From the NCBI GenBank assembly GCA_933207985.1, contig OW240912.1:253784946-253848945 (forward strand): a DNA stretch of 64,000 nt, in the 5' to 3' direction. A model generated the notes under the pieces. The model had not been told where the DNA came from and made no database searches. It was given only the letters and a program-made list of their open reading frames with translations. The DNA comes from Pelobates cultripes. Taxonomy: Eukaryota > Chordata > Amphibia > Anura > Pelobatidae. Position 1 is the stretch's first letter; every line of letters begins with the position of its first letter. Below are positions 23,716 through 34,816 of the stretch, piece by piece. The position numbers and the translations under genes were made by a program.

Positions 23716-24053
23716 CAAACCAAATTACTCAGAGAAGTCAATATATGACAGGATGGCAACCAACAGGGGTCCAATCGAAACTTTGATGGCCAGCAGAAAT
23801 GGACGATCGGTAAGATCCACAGTGCGATTGGCTTTACCTTCATCATAGAAGTCAGAAAAAAAAATGGTGTTACCAGTTTTTGCCACTGAAAGGTGTAGAG
23901 TTTGAAGGGTAGAATCTACAATAATCCAATATAACCCAGAAATTTGAATTGTTGCATTGGAACGATAATGGATTTCTCCCAATTGATCAGGAAGCATAGG
24001 TTCTCTAACAGAGTCAAAGTCCATGCAAGGTATGTCCGGATTAATTGAATAGA

Positions 24054-24322
24054 CTAAGCCAGAATGAAAATGCCATGAGCTTGGTGAAGCACCATCTGCA
24101 TTTCCTGCCCTACCATGTAAATTGCAGGAATTTCTCGATCTTGATGTTGGACTGCGATAGGCACTGTGAGATATGCATCCTGCAGATCTAATTTGGCCAT
24201 CCAATCTGCTAGTTGGAGAAGATCCCTTAAGCAATGCCCTCCTTCCATCTTGGTGCTGATATGCTCATAACCATTGAGCTGTCTCAAATTTATTACTGGA
24301 CGCCGTTTTTGGGAAACAAGAA
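24054..24322 (-). pseudogene. DIRS reverse transcriptase fragment
   Basis: The - strand translation contains RRPVINLRQLNGYEHISTK, then MEGGHCLRDLLQLADWMAKL, then DLQDAYLTVPI. These are the conserved palm motifs of DIRS-1-like reverse transcriptases (RPVINL..LN; KMEG...RDLL; KLDLKDAYLTVPI). The aspartate of LDLQDAY is kept. Downstream the YLDD-type box is missing and the frame shifts, so the domain is incomplete. Confidence 0.8.
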
Positions 24323-24345
24323 AAGGTTGCTCACGTAACAGCAGT

Positions 24346-25080
24346 AGCCATTAACTCTACTCATACTCTCATGTCTTAATGGTTTTATCACAGGGAAAAC
24401 ATTAAAATCTTGAAAGCACACATGTAACTTGTGCTGGGTGCTCAGTACTATGTAACTGATTGGTCTATAGTTTTTCAGCTACTTTGTTTATCTTTATTTT
24501 AAATGGCAATTATTCTTAAAGTATTTTTCTACAAATTAACCCAATGCCTTCAAACTGCCAATGTGATTAGAGACTACTGATTTAAGAGGAAGCCATAAAC
24601 CATTGGATAGCATACCATCATAGTATCAGGTTATTTCTTTATAAACTTCACAAGCATTGTAATAACATTTGTTTGAAGCTATGAGCTTTTCACAAAACTA
24701 GACATGGTAATTGCTTGCTCTCTAATGTGCCTGACTACAGCAAAAACATGTTTAAAGCGTTATGAAAATGGTAAATATAGGCTATATTTTGGAATAGAAT
24801 CAGCTCATGTGTTGTGTCTGGACTACTCATGAGCTGAATAGGTTTAAGAATGTAAATGAATAAAAAAGAAATTGTTAGAAAGTTGAGAACATTTTTGTCT
24901 TGGCAGTTTGAATGTCTGTGTGTCTGTCTGTCTGTGTGTTAATGTTTTTGTTTATTGACATATCAATCCTGGCCTTAAACATGCAGAAATGCATATGCAT
25001 TCAAATACTTTAGGGCTTATTTCCATTTAAATACAATGGGCTAAAATGCTAAGCATTGAAAAAAAATGTCAGGAAATATA
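24346..25080. other. AT-rich intronic sequence, nothing recognised
   Basis: No feature recognised apart from a short TCTG run near 24922. Confidence 0.4.
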
Positions 25081-25084
25081 TCTA

Positions 25085-25215
25085 CATGAGAAAACAGGGG
25101 CTGGCCGCACTCACCTGAACATGCATAAATAGGGTGCTGCAGGGAGCCAATTTATATAATAAAAAAAAAGAAAATCCAGCGCACTCCCTTATCCACTAAA
25201 CAGCAACTTTGGTGC
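25085..25215. repeat. Possible retroelement end
   Basis: The segment GGCCGCACTCACCTGAACAT to CCAGCGCACTCCCTTATCCA has a composition and motif style unlike its surroundings and resembles the GCACTCAC-type ends seen in the hammerhead repeat. No borders could be set. This is a weak call. Confidence 0.25.
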
Positions 25216-26654
25216 TGACAGTTTTTGTTAGTTTTTTAAAAACACCTAATCTAGTCAAAAAATAATGGAGGTTTAGTTAGATTATTTGATCATACATTGC
25301 ATAAGCCTGCCACAACATCAATGTACTCCATTTGTACTTTGGTAGGTCCTACTCCAACAGCCTAATGTAAATAGGAAATATATCTATTTGACAGTTTTCA
25401 AAGTAGATCTTTTCTCGGGGTAAGTGTTGGGTTTGGCATTACATATATCTTATACCTCCAAGTAATGTTATGGTGGTCAAACTGTTCAGTTCTCCAGAAC
25501 CAAGTGATATACATCTAAATTTTCAGACAAAAAAGTAAAATTTGAAACTTTGTCATACTATTTTTCTATTTCAGCTATTTTGCCTTTAAATATGCAATTC
25601 TATGCCATTATTGGTTCTCCTATCTTTATTTCTAAGAGATACCATAACCACGTGTAAAAGGATTCAGCAATAATGTAACCACAGTATTGCTTGCATGTCA
25701 GATTTCATATCTTAATGAAGTGCATGTATAGAGAGTTAGATTTTTATTTTTTTACTGGAGACGGGTTTAGTAGGTAACTGAGACACAAATGTCCCTGAAT
25801 TTTCACCTCCAGCTTTGGCCACTTGTTTGTATATGTGTTGGCACTCCTTTACGGAATGGTGCAGGTGTTAGAGGTAATCCCCATAAAGACCTCAATTATA
25901 TATACAAAGAAATATATCTGTTAATATCGCACTCACATGCATAAAATATGCATCCAAAAAAGAATCAATGTATACATCTGCAAACATTCATTTATTGTAC
26001 ACTAGATACACCAAATTTATAAAAAATAGAAAAAGAATGAGAAGAAAGACCACTATTGCCAAAAATACAGATTGATGATCCCTCTGTGAATTAATCTATG
26101 GTAAATGTAACAAAATTTCACAATATATACATCTGAATTATTTACAACTATATACAGTACATGGACATCATATGAATAAAGCTGGAAGTTCCTATATATT
26201 CAGGTAGATCCACCACTAATTGATAATCTGTTTAAACAGGAAAATTGTAAAAAAAAAAGGGAAAAAGAACAAAAAACTGAAAAAATGAAGAAAGAAAAAA
26301 ATTACAAAATTAAAAAACTGAAAAGTTCAAAAGTCTGCAATAAATGCACTGCTTGTTTGATGAAATTGGTTGGATCTCACCACAGGTTATGGATGCTGTA
26401 GATATGGACTGTGGAGTAAAATCTGTTCACTTATAGGCAGATGTCCAATCGAATGTTGAAGAGAGAGCTTCAAAAGTATCCCTTTGTCCTATGAACAGTA
26501 ATTAGAGGCAATCCCCATCTGGTCCGGTCTCCAATTCCGGTCTTACATGTCTCGTGTGTGGCTGGTCTGCGCCCTCAGGACGGAAATGCCCCTTTGAAGG
26601 CCCTAGAGATGTAATGTAGAGATCGCTCTGGTGCAAGACATTTTTGAGCCTACC
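25216..26654. other. Intronic sequence with an undefined repeat
   Basis: 25216-25900 shows nothing recognisable. 25900-26650 looks repeat-derived: it has a simple A-rich stretch (26240-26320), an abrupt GC-richer tail (26500-26650) and no coding frame. I could not assign a family. Confidence 0.3.
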
Positions 26655-26662
26655 CTCTAGAG

Positions 26663-26871
26663 CAGGGGTTCTCAACATTAGTCCTCAGGACCCCCTACCA
26701 GTCCACGGTTTAGGGATTACCTGGGTGTGTCTCAGGGGTTTAGAAAAAGAAAAAAAACACCTTAGAGTCTAAGGTGTTTTTTTCCCTTTTTCTAAACACC
26801 TGAGACACACCCAGGTAATCCCCAAATCCTGGACTGGTAGGGGGTCCTGAGGACTGGGTTGAGAACCCCTG
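26663..26871. mobile_element. hAT hairpin MITE, 209 bp
   Basis: The termini are CAGGGGTTCTCAAC and GTTGAGAACCCCTG. They are flanked by the identical 8 bp CTCTAGAG at 26655-26662 and 26872-26879. The whole element is close to a perfect palindrome, centred near the AACACCTTAGAGTCTAAGGTGTT sequence. This is a non-autonomous hAT derivative. Confidence 0.9.
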
Positions 26872-26964
26872 CTCTAGAGCAAGAGTGGAGAAAAGATAGA
26901 TCTTCATCTGTCATATACCTCATGATGCTAGGCCAGCTGTGGATCTACCATTTGGCCATTCTTG

Positions 26965-28722
26965 CAGGGCTGTATTTGAGAGCAGTGTTTGTAAGCATGT
27001 TTTTGTATAAAGGAAGTGTGTCCATGTTGGGTGTAGTATTGGTGTTTGAGTGAAGGGGTGTATTTATATATACTTTTTGAGTTTGAATTCAGGGGTGTGT
27101 TTGTATGTAATGTTTGTGTTTGCAGGTGTGTGTTTGCATGTTGTGTTTGATTTCTGGGATGTATGCACATACATTCTATACATTCACAGACATACATACA
27201 CACTATACAGCAGATACAAAACACACTGATACATGAATACACCTGGACACATGCACACACTGAAACAAACACACTAGCATATACATACACACTAGCACAT
27301 ATACTCAGATACACACAGAAACAGACACATACATACATACACACACACACACACACTCAGATACACACACTGGTGAACACACTGGTGCGCACACACAGAG
27401 ATACACACTTACACAGATATGTACACACACTCAGTTACACAGACACACAGATACACATACATAGAGGTACACATGCAGGGGTGTTATTGTGTGCAGTGTT
27501 GGCGTGGGAATGTTGGTATGTATGTATTGCCACACACACACAGATGCACACAGAATCACAGATACATATGCAGTGGTGTTTTTGTGTGCAGTGTTGGCAC
27601 TGGAATGAGTGGATGTATGCATTGCCACATGCATAGACACACACTGACACACCTATATACACACAGGTACACATAGATTCACAGGTACACATACAAATTG
27701 ACACACAACTACACATATACAGACGCAGGTACACATACACAGACACAGGTATACATACACACTGACACACAGGTACACATTCACTGACACAAACATAGCC
27801 AGATACACAAACACAGCCAGATACATAGAGTCAGATACACACTGACAAAAATACAGCCAGATATACACACAGTCAGATATACACACTGACACATGCACAG
27901 CCAGATACACACAATGACACACACACAGCCAGATACACACATAGTCAAATACATACACACACACACACACACACAGCCAGATACAGACAATGACAAAAAC
28001 ACAGCCAGATACAAACACAGATTTATATACACACACACACAGATATACACGCACACAGCCAGATACACACACTGACAAAACACAGCCAGATACACACACT
28101 GATACACACACAGTCAGATAAACACACTAAGTAGCACACACATAGCCAGATACACACACTGACACACACAGCCAGATACACACACTGAAACACACACAGT
28201 CAGATACAGACACTAAGTAACACAAATATAGCCAGATACACACACTGACACACACACAGCCAGATACACACACTGACATACACACAGTCAGATACACACA
28301 CTAAGTAACACACACATAGCCAGATACACACACGCAGCCAGGTACATACTGACCCAGACTCAGATACACAAAATATAAGTATCAATTTACATAGTTTAGC
28401 CACCATCCTGTCTCCTTGCCTTTACAGAAGGGTGGCTTCCCTCTCCTCCTCAGCGTGTGCCTCATCCTCCTCCATGTGTGACTCCTCCTCCCCAGCGGCA
28501 CTCTGTTACTTGGGAGGAAGTGACCTCACTTCACTTCCTCCTAGTAGGCAGATAGAGAGGGGCCCGGTCTGGAGCACTCTTAAAGGGCCAGGGGCCCCTG
28601 ATTTCTTCACCTGCTACAGCCCACCGGGAAATATCTCAGAATCCCGGTGGGCTGTCAGGTCCTGGTTGCAGGCAGGGGTTCCACTTTTCTACTCCGTTTG
28701 CCCCTTGTTAAAGATGGCCCTG
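26965..28722. mobile_element. Probable hAT element filled with CA repeats
   Basis: The left end CAGGGCTGTATTTGAGAG and right end TTAAAGATGGCCCTG look like hAT termini and the interior is a long CA-rich minisatellite, as in the element at 5448-7261. The 8 bp next to each end do not match (CATTCTTG and TGTATATG), so the borders or the insertion history are uncertain. The open frame at 28432-28794 is part of the right region and has no recognisable domain. Confidence 0.5.
27165..28370. repeat. CA-rich minisatellite
   Basis: Irregular tandem units such as CAGCCAGATACACACACTGA repeated many times in the second half. Long frames on both strands are repeat artefacts. Confidence 0.9.
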
Positions 28723-28729
28723 TGTATAT

Positions 28730-30640
28730 GTACTTATTTAACTTATAATGTTACGGGTATCTGTATGAAATATATACAAGTACTTAACTTGTAGAACCCT
28801 AGGCCTGTAAGAGGAGTCACTACTGTGACATTGCAATAAATATATTCATATCTATTGTCTATATGTCGCTTTTGCTTCTCATGGGTAAAGGTTATTGAAA
28901 TACTTTTTGAAGTAGTAGTTGAAATAAAGTAAAAGAAAAGATTTTAATCATAGAGAACAAAAAAATGTTACGACTCTGCCTTTTTACTTCTGTGTCATAA
29001 TTTATTTGGGGCTTTTTTAGTTTTATCTTCTAGCACTGTCACCTTGGGCAAACTTCTTCACCACTCCAAAACCGTCTTTCCAAAGAAAGTAATGCTTACA
29101 GCAAAATCAAGTTTGTTTTCTGCATTTTAAGGCAGTCTAGTCGATTTCAAGCCTATCTCTGTTGTTTGACATTTAAACATATCTTTTCTTTCTATTTCTT
29201 TATATACTACTGTTCATATGTTTTCCTTAGTTTATATCCTAAAGGTTATCTTATAAAAAATTGAGAATGTTTATACTTTCCAAACATTGTCAGAGACAAA
29301 ATAAAACTGTATGATACCCCAATCATACCTCAAATAGCTGTGCTATTATTGTTAGTTGTGTAAAAAAAAATAAAAAATTATGCATGTATTAGTGTATCCA
29401 TATGACATACATTTGATTTTCAGTCAGACTATTTTTGTGGATAAAACCTAGATTAGATAACATCTGTATTAATAGGGTTTTATATATGAAAAAAAGCTCT
29501 AGCAATCTTTATTTATCTTAATGTCATACTGACAGTGAAAATGAGTCTATTCACTCCACCCCTTCCTAAACTGTAGAAATGATATGACCCATTAAACCTT
29601 CTTTTACTATTTGGAAGCAGAAGATGAGCTGACATTTTTAGTAAAATGACAGACATCATGTTATTGACTAGTGGCTTTTGGCAGCTAAACGTGTTCCTCT
29701 AAAGGCTGATAATCATTCCTAGACTATAAATGAGGTTGAGTGAGTCTTTTTGGACTAAATTTTATTCTTCAAAACACATGTAAAAAAAATGTTTATACTC
29801 AATTTAGGTAGTGAAGTTGTTAATATCTCTTGATGACTTAAAATTACGTCTAGAATTATACTATCACATAGTTTACTTATTCAAAAACTTCTTATTGGGT
29901 ATTGCCTCAAAATACTCTCTATACATTATACAATAAGCAGTTAGAGGCAAATATAAAGAATATATAAGAATAGGAAATAAGCACTGGGCTATTGAAAGGC
30001 ACATCAACTTGGATTTAACGACACACTACGGGCATTAAAATTACTTTATCTGAATTTTATCGTAGATTGTCAATCATATGTCTTTTTATGTATGTTTGTA
30101 CTTATGTATTTGGAAATGAAAATCAATAAAATGTATTCTTGTAAAAAAACAACTACTTTATTATAAAGAAGTGATTTTGGAACATTGCATTGAGACAATT
30201 TGAATTGATGGATTTGTAATATGTCTGCAACACTGACATTGGTAACCATATGTCCATAGTATCTGATAGACAAAAGTGATCAGGATTGATGATATAACTA
30301 TACTATAGGTGTTACTATTACTATTCAAAAAGGTTTTTTTCTTGTTTTTATTTAATCAATGGTACAGTATTGTAAACAACAAAATGAGCATTTTTTATGA
30401 AAAATGAAACAAATAAAAAAATATATAAAAAAATATATATATATATATATTTAAATATATAAACAATATATAAAAAAACCTTTCATTAGTATTGCATGTT
30501 TCCCATATTTGTTGAATAACAAATATTTATGTTTGTAAATGTTTTCGAGTAAATTACTATAATGAGGAGTTCTTGCACATTGTTTAGATTTTTCTATAAA
30601 TTCACTCCAGAAAGAATCAAGAGTGCATGTACTTATATTT
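28730..30640. other. AT-rich intronic sequence, nothing recognised
   Basis: Unique-looking sequence up to exon 50. An AT run occurs near 30420-30470. No additional exon was seen. Confidence 0.45.
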
Positions 30641-30676
30641 ATATTATTCTGAAATAAGCTATATGTCTTTTAACAG

Positions 30677-30770
30677 CGCAAATTAGAACACCTGAACAGT
30701 GAGTGGAAGACAGTGGATTTATTACTTCAGGAATTTAAAAGGAAACCAAGTTTACCAACTCCGGGGGAAC
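30677..30770 (+). CDS. DMD: Dystrophin exon 50 (repeat 19 end, hinge 3 start)
   Basis: Internal exon of 94 bp, phase 0 at the start and phase 1 at the end, with acceptor TTTTAACAG and strong donor GTAAGTG. It encodes RKLEHLNSEWKTVDLLLQEF and then KRKPSLPTPGE plus the first base of a split codon. The human exon starts RKLEDLSSEWKAVNRLLQEL as I recall. The conserved tryptophan of the spectrin helix is kept. Human exon 50 is 109 bp, so this one is 15 bp (five codons) shorter, and the loss falls in the proline-rich hinge 3 part at its 3' end. The frame into exon 51 is maintained. Confidence 0.94.
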
Positions 30771-31082
30771 GTAAGTGATTTTTGTTTGTGCTGAAATATA
30801 TACTTAAATATATACATTTCTCTAAACTCACAACCCAAGCTTCTTACTTAAAACCTTCTATGTGGTCACTCAGCTGTTACGTCTCCAAAGGCACTACAGC
30901 AGCAGCTTCAAACACTTACACCCCAGTATACATCACAAACAATGGGGTCACAAGAAGAATCAGCTCAGGTACTTACATACTTCAATCAGAGTGAAGCACC
31001 TTACAAGCTTTCGTTACTCATGCTGTATTAACTTGCAATAAAGTGTGGTTTCTTTAAATCCTCTTTTGCCCTCTTTTCACAT

Positions 31083-31409
31083 GCCTACTCGTACGTTGGT
31101 TTCGGCACACCTCAACCAACTTTGCTACCCCTTCTACATTCTATTACGTATTAGATATTCCGAGCACAAGTTGGAAGGCCATTTGGCCTGAATTTGTGGG
31201 AGGAGTAATGATCCTATCTAAACCCTACCCCCTACTTACCTTTGTCTTGCAAGCCGTTTGTCCCCACCCACCTACACCCATCTATATTAACACTCACCTT
31301 TGTGGGCCCTCTTTTTACAGGCCTACTCGTACGTTGGTTTCGGCACACCTCAACCAACTTTGCTTCCCCTTCTACATTCCATTACGTATTAGATAAATTC
31401 TGAGCACAA
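31083..31409. repeat. Direct repeat, about 88 bp copies 238 bp apart
   Basis: The segments 31083-31169 and 31321-31409 both read GCCTACTCGTACGTTGGTTT and onward through CGGCACACCTCAACCAACTT to GAGCACAA, with only a few differences. This gives one full unit of about 238 bp plus a partial second unit. It may be a duplicated end of an unrecognised retroelement that began just after exon 50. Confidence 0.75.
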
Positions 31410-31734
31410 ATATATATTAACCTGTTTTTGACCCCATTCTAATGTGAAATATGTTTGTTGTTTTTACGACACTGAATACCTGTTTGGCAGTTTTCTCTTT
31501 TGAATAACTAGATTATTAACAAAAATTTTACCTTGTCTTTATATTGAAATTTCTAATTTTTGCTTTCATTTTGTGATAATGTGTTACCAACCAAATGGTG
31601 ACATTACACTTTTCGATTTTTTTATTGTAATATTTCAGTTACCTTTAAAAAGTATTTTGCCAACTAATCATTCATTAGGAGAGTAAAGCCATAGGTGTAC
31701 TATTTATGAACTTAGAAAATACTAATATAAGTGC

Positions 31735-32400
31735 CTGTGATGGACCACCCACACCCAAACCGGGTTCCTCCGTCAATCACTGCTTTCTAGTACTTGCGAG
31801 TACCATAAGCACTGCACTGAAACACCATTACCATGATAAACCCCATGAACTGCCGCAGCTTGGTTTGGGTCTCCACCATCCTCCACCCAAGACCAGGATA
31901 GGTAGACCTCTTCTAGTCCAGAGAGCGTAGCAGGAACAGCTCTTAGAAGAGCTAGTCATTATACTCAGGGGAGTATTGTGATATAGCAATCTCCAGAGTG
32001 TAGTTCTCCAATCCCCCAAACATGAGCCAGGACTTCATGAAGGGGTAAAGCATCTTGTTTAATGGGAGCCACAATTGGCCTTTTATGCAAGTCCCCATGC
32101 AAGGGAACACCCACGTGGACCTTGTGGGGGACAGGATGACAATTGTTACAAACCAATCAGAACAGTAATTAAATGTATGACATTCCCACAACAAACATAC
32201 AATCCCTCCCTTCTACCTGTGAGATAATTTGATCAGATACGGTATTAACCCAAGTATCTCCAGGCAGAAAAAAACACATATTTTACAAAACCCCAAAAGT
32301 ACCCCAAAACACAACATCCCCTGATAGCCCTGATCTGGGTGAACAATATATCCAAAACTCACCCAGATCAGAGCAGGGGTTCAGGAAATTCCTGGAAGTC
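31735..32400. mobile_element. Possible LTR-like repeat
   Basis: A GC-richer island with sharp contrast to the flanks, starting near TGATGGACCACCCACACCC. It contains the inverted pair CCTGATCTGGGTGA and CTCACCCAGATCAG near 32320-32375. Several short frames overlap it on both strands without known motifs. I could not confirm LTR termini or a target duplication. Confidence 0.3.
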
Positions 32401-33690
32401 TTATTTTTGACCAACTGTGCACATGGTCTCATGCCCAAAACAGTTACAGAGAATTAGGGATAACGGTCGGTTTCCCTGTCTGGAGTACAAAAGTACATAC
32501 TTCACAAGAACAGAGCCTTTTAAAGTGCATTGGGCAAGGTATATTGCAGGGCCCATAGTCCTGAGGCAATAGGCTGGCCAGCAGGCCCTTATAAAAACCA
32601 GTGACAAGGTTACTTTCATCACAGTGCCTATTGCAGATGTTGAAAAAGTATCAAAAGACAATTGTTAGCTGACCCTTAACATATGCTCTTTTACATTTAC
32701 CCTAGAGTATCACAGATCCTTGACTTCTTAAAGAAAACACGCTTGTTCCTGAAAAAGATTTACATCTTATGTTTTGTTTTTAATGCAATATAATGTGTCA
32801 CCACATTATTAAGCTATGCTATAACCTGATTAAAATAAATGAAACTATCATATTAATATTTGCATTTAAATACACAAACATCATCAATATCACAGTTATA
32901 GCACTGTTAAATATAAACATTTTTGTAAATGTTTGCACATTTACTTGTAGTTTATACATATTAATTGCTTTCAAGACATGCATTTGTAGGACTGATATTA
33001 ATTAATTTGTAGGACTGATATTAATGAAATTATTTTAATGAATTGGTAGAAACCGCTTTAAAATGGTTTTATGTCACAGGTTATTAAATGTCTGTCTAAC
33101 AATCTTTTTGAATATTCTTGTTTTTTGTCGAGCCATTATGGAATAGAATTTGTATTTATAAAAGTATGTATTCGAGCTGCAAATGTGATAATTTCCCAGG
33201 TGTAAGAGCATTGTATCACAAAAAGGTAATAAAAACATATTTCTATTTAATTTTTCTCATGTTGTCCAAAAATCTGATGAGTCGAGAAATGAAACCTGAT
33301 CCTTTTTGCAGCTTCTAATTTTGTATTTCCTTTGACAATAAAGATTTAATATGTATTTTAATTTAATAGTGTATTTTATGTTTTAAAATGAGTGTATAAA
33401 CCTAGTTTTATAGATAATCATAAGATAAAATTATTGCCCAGCTGCCCAGACAAAATCAATAAATTGAATTTATCCCATTAGTAAACAACTTACAATTTAA
33501 ATAGTAAGCCACAGATCAAAATATAATTCCTTTAGGATGAAACAATTCTTTCCTAATGTTGATATTTTCATGAACCTGTTAGTTATCAATGAATGTGATT
33601 AATTGCACTTTAACAAGGCAATTCATGACACAGCAATAGCTATTTAATATCCAAATTACTTGAAATGTTTTTCATTTATCCCAAAATGCT
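32401..33690. other. Intronic sequence, nothing recognised
   Basis: AT-rich from about 32700 onward, with a short direct repeat of TTTGTAGGACTGATATTAAT at about 32985-33026. No exon or transposon border. Confidence 0.45.
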
Positions 33691-33696
33691 ATAGAG

Positions 33697-34808
33697 CAGC
33701 GTTTCCCAATTGGTGTTCTGCGAACAAAAATTGGGGTTCAGTTGCAATATGCCCGTCGGGTGGCCCAAGCATTTATGGCCACCCAATGGGTATCTTTAAA
33801 CAGGGGTCAGGTCAAGTGCCGTGGTCATGTGTGTGTATCTGTGTGTCAGTGTAGCTGTCAGTGTGTGTATGTGCCAGTGTGTATCATTGTACCAGTGTGT
33901 GTGTATCTGTGTTTCAGTGTTTGCATCTGTGTGCCACTATGTGCCAGTGTGTGTATCTGTTTGTCAAATACATGCACACACTAATTCACACTGACACACA
34001 TATACACTCGCTGGCACATAAAAACAGATACACACTGGCACACACACACAGATACATACACTGGCAGATACACACAGGCACACAGATACACACACTGACA
34101 CACACCTTGACACACAGATACATAAATATACACACTGTGTGTCAAGATGTGTGTATCTGTGTGTCAGTGTGTGTATCTTTGTACCAGTATTGTATCTGTG
34201 TGCCTTGTCAGTGTGTTCTGGTGTGTATCTGTGTTTGTATCTGCTGGTTTGTGTATCTGTGTGTGAAGGTGTGTGTATCAGTGTCAAGTGTGTATATGAC
34301 TGTGTATGTGTTGGTGTGTTTCTGTTTGTTAATGTGTAAATATGTATGTGACAGTATATGTACAGACATGACAGCAAACACCAACACAACACACACTCCT
34401 GCAAACACAAACATAACATGAAAAGACACCTCTAAAATCTAACTCTAAATTATGTAGAAACACTCAAACACCAATACTACACACAATTGTACATCCACAT
34501 TTAAAATCCAACACTACATCCAAATACACCTCTGCACGCAAATGCTAACATTCCATACAAACACATCCTTGTAGTAAAATGATAAAATGACATATAAACA
34601 TCAACTCTGCACACAAACACACCTGCTCCTAAGTACTGCAATCTGTGTACTATCTGTAGAAATGAGTGTGTATATATAGTAAAATAAATAAATTGCTAAT
34701 TGAAAGTTTATTTTTTTGGGGAGTGGGGGGCTGGTGGGAAAGGGGATTCCATGATGTTGATACACTATGTCAAAGGCTTCCACAGGAAAAATGTATTGGG
34801 AACCCCTG
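33697..34808. mobile_element. Non-autonomous hAT transposon, 1.1 kb
   Basis: The termini CAGCGTTTCCCAATTGG and TTGGGAACCCCTG are flanked by the identical 8 bp CTATAGAG at 33689-33696 and 34809-34816. The interior is a TG/CA minisatellite whose strand orientation changes several times. No transposase frame survives. Confidence 0.9.
33825..34425. repeat. TG/CA minisatellite in alternating orientation
   Basis: TG-type units (GTGTGTATCTGTGTGTCAGT) occupy about 33825-33960 and 34136-34360. CA-type units fill about 33970-34135 and 34360-34425. The blocks are therefore mutual inverted repeats. Frames on both strands are artefacts. Confidence 0.85.
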
Positions 34809-34816
34809 CTATAGAG

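Larger units (their letters stand above)
22510..24345 (-). mobile_element. DIRS-type retrotransposon remnant
   Basis: Read on the - strand, this contains a reverse transcriptase piece (24310 to about 24050) and a tyrosine recombinase piece (about 23650 to 23220). A 74 bp inverted repeat follows, at 22514-22587 and 23084-23157. DIRS elements combine reverse transcriptase with a tyrosine recombinase and have inverted terminal structures instead of LTRs or an integrase. Frameshifts and stops occur throughout, and the catalytic DD box of the reverse transcriptase is deleted, so the copy is dead. A TA microsatellite (22916-22952) lies between the arms. Confidence 0.8.
21907..30676 (+). other. DMD: DMD intron 49
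   Basis: 8,770 bp between donor GTAAAA and acceptor TTTTAACAG. It contains a MITE fragment, a DIRS-type retrotransposon remnant, a hairpin hAT MITE, a CA-rich hAT-like block, and AT-rich sequence. Confidence 0.9.

Noticed and set aside
27653..28111. 152-codon - strand frame and neighbouring Cys/Val/His-rich frames
   Set aside because: Artefact of the CA-rich minisatellite, with no start context or conserved domain.
26965..28722. Target duplication for the CA-rich hAT-like element
   Set aside because: The 8 bp outside the two proposed ends differ, so I do not claim a clean insertion.
33266..33292. CTGATGAGTCGAGAAATGAAAC resembles a hammerhead core
   Set aside because: The sequence between CTGATGA and GAAAC cannot form stem II, and no stem III or stem I partner is present. 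It is probably chance.
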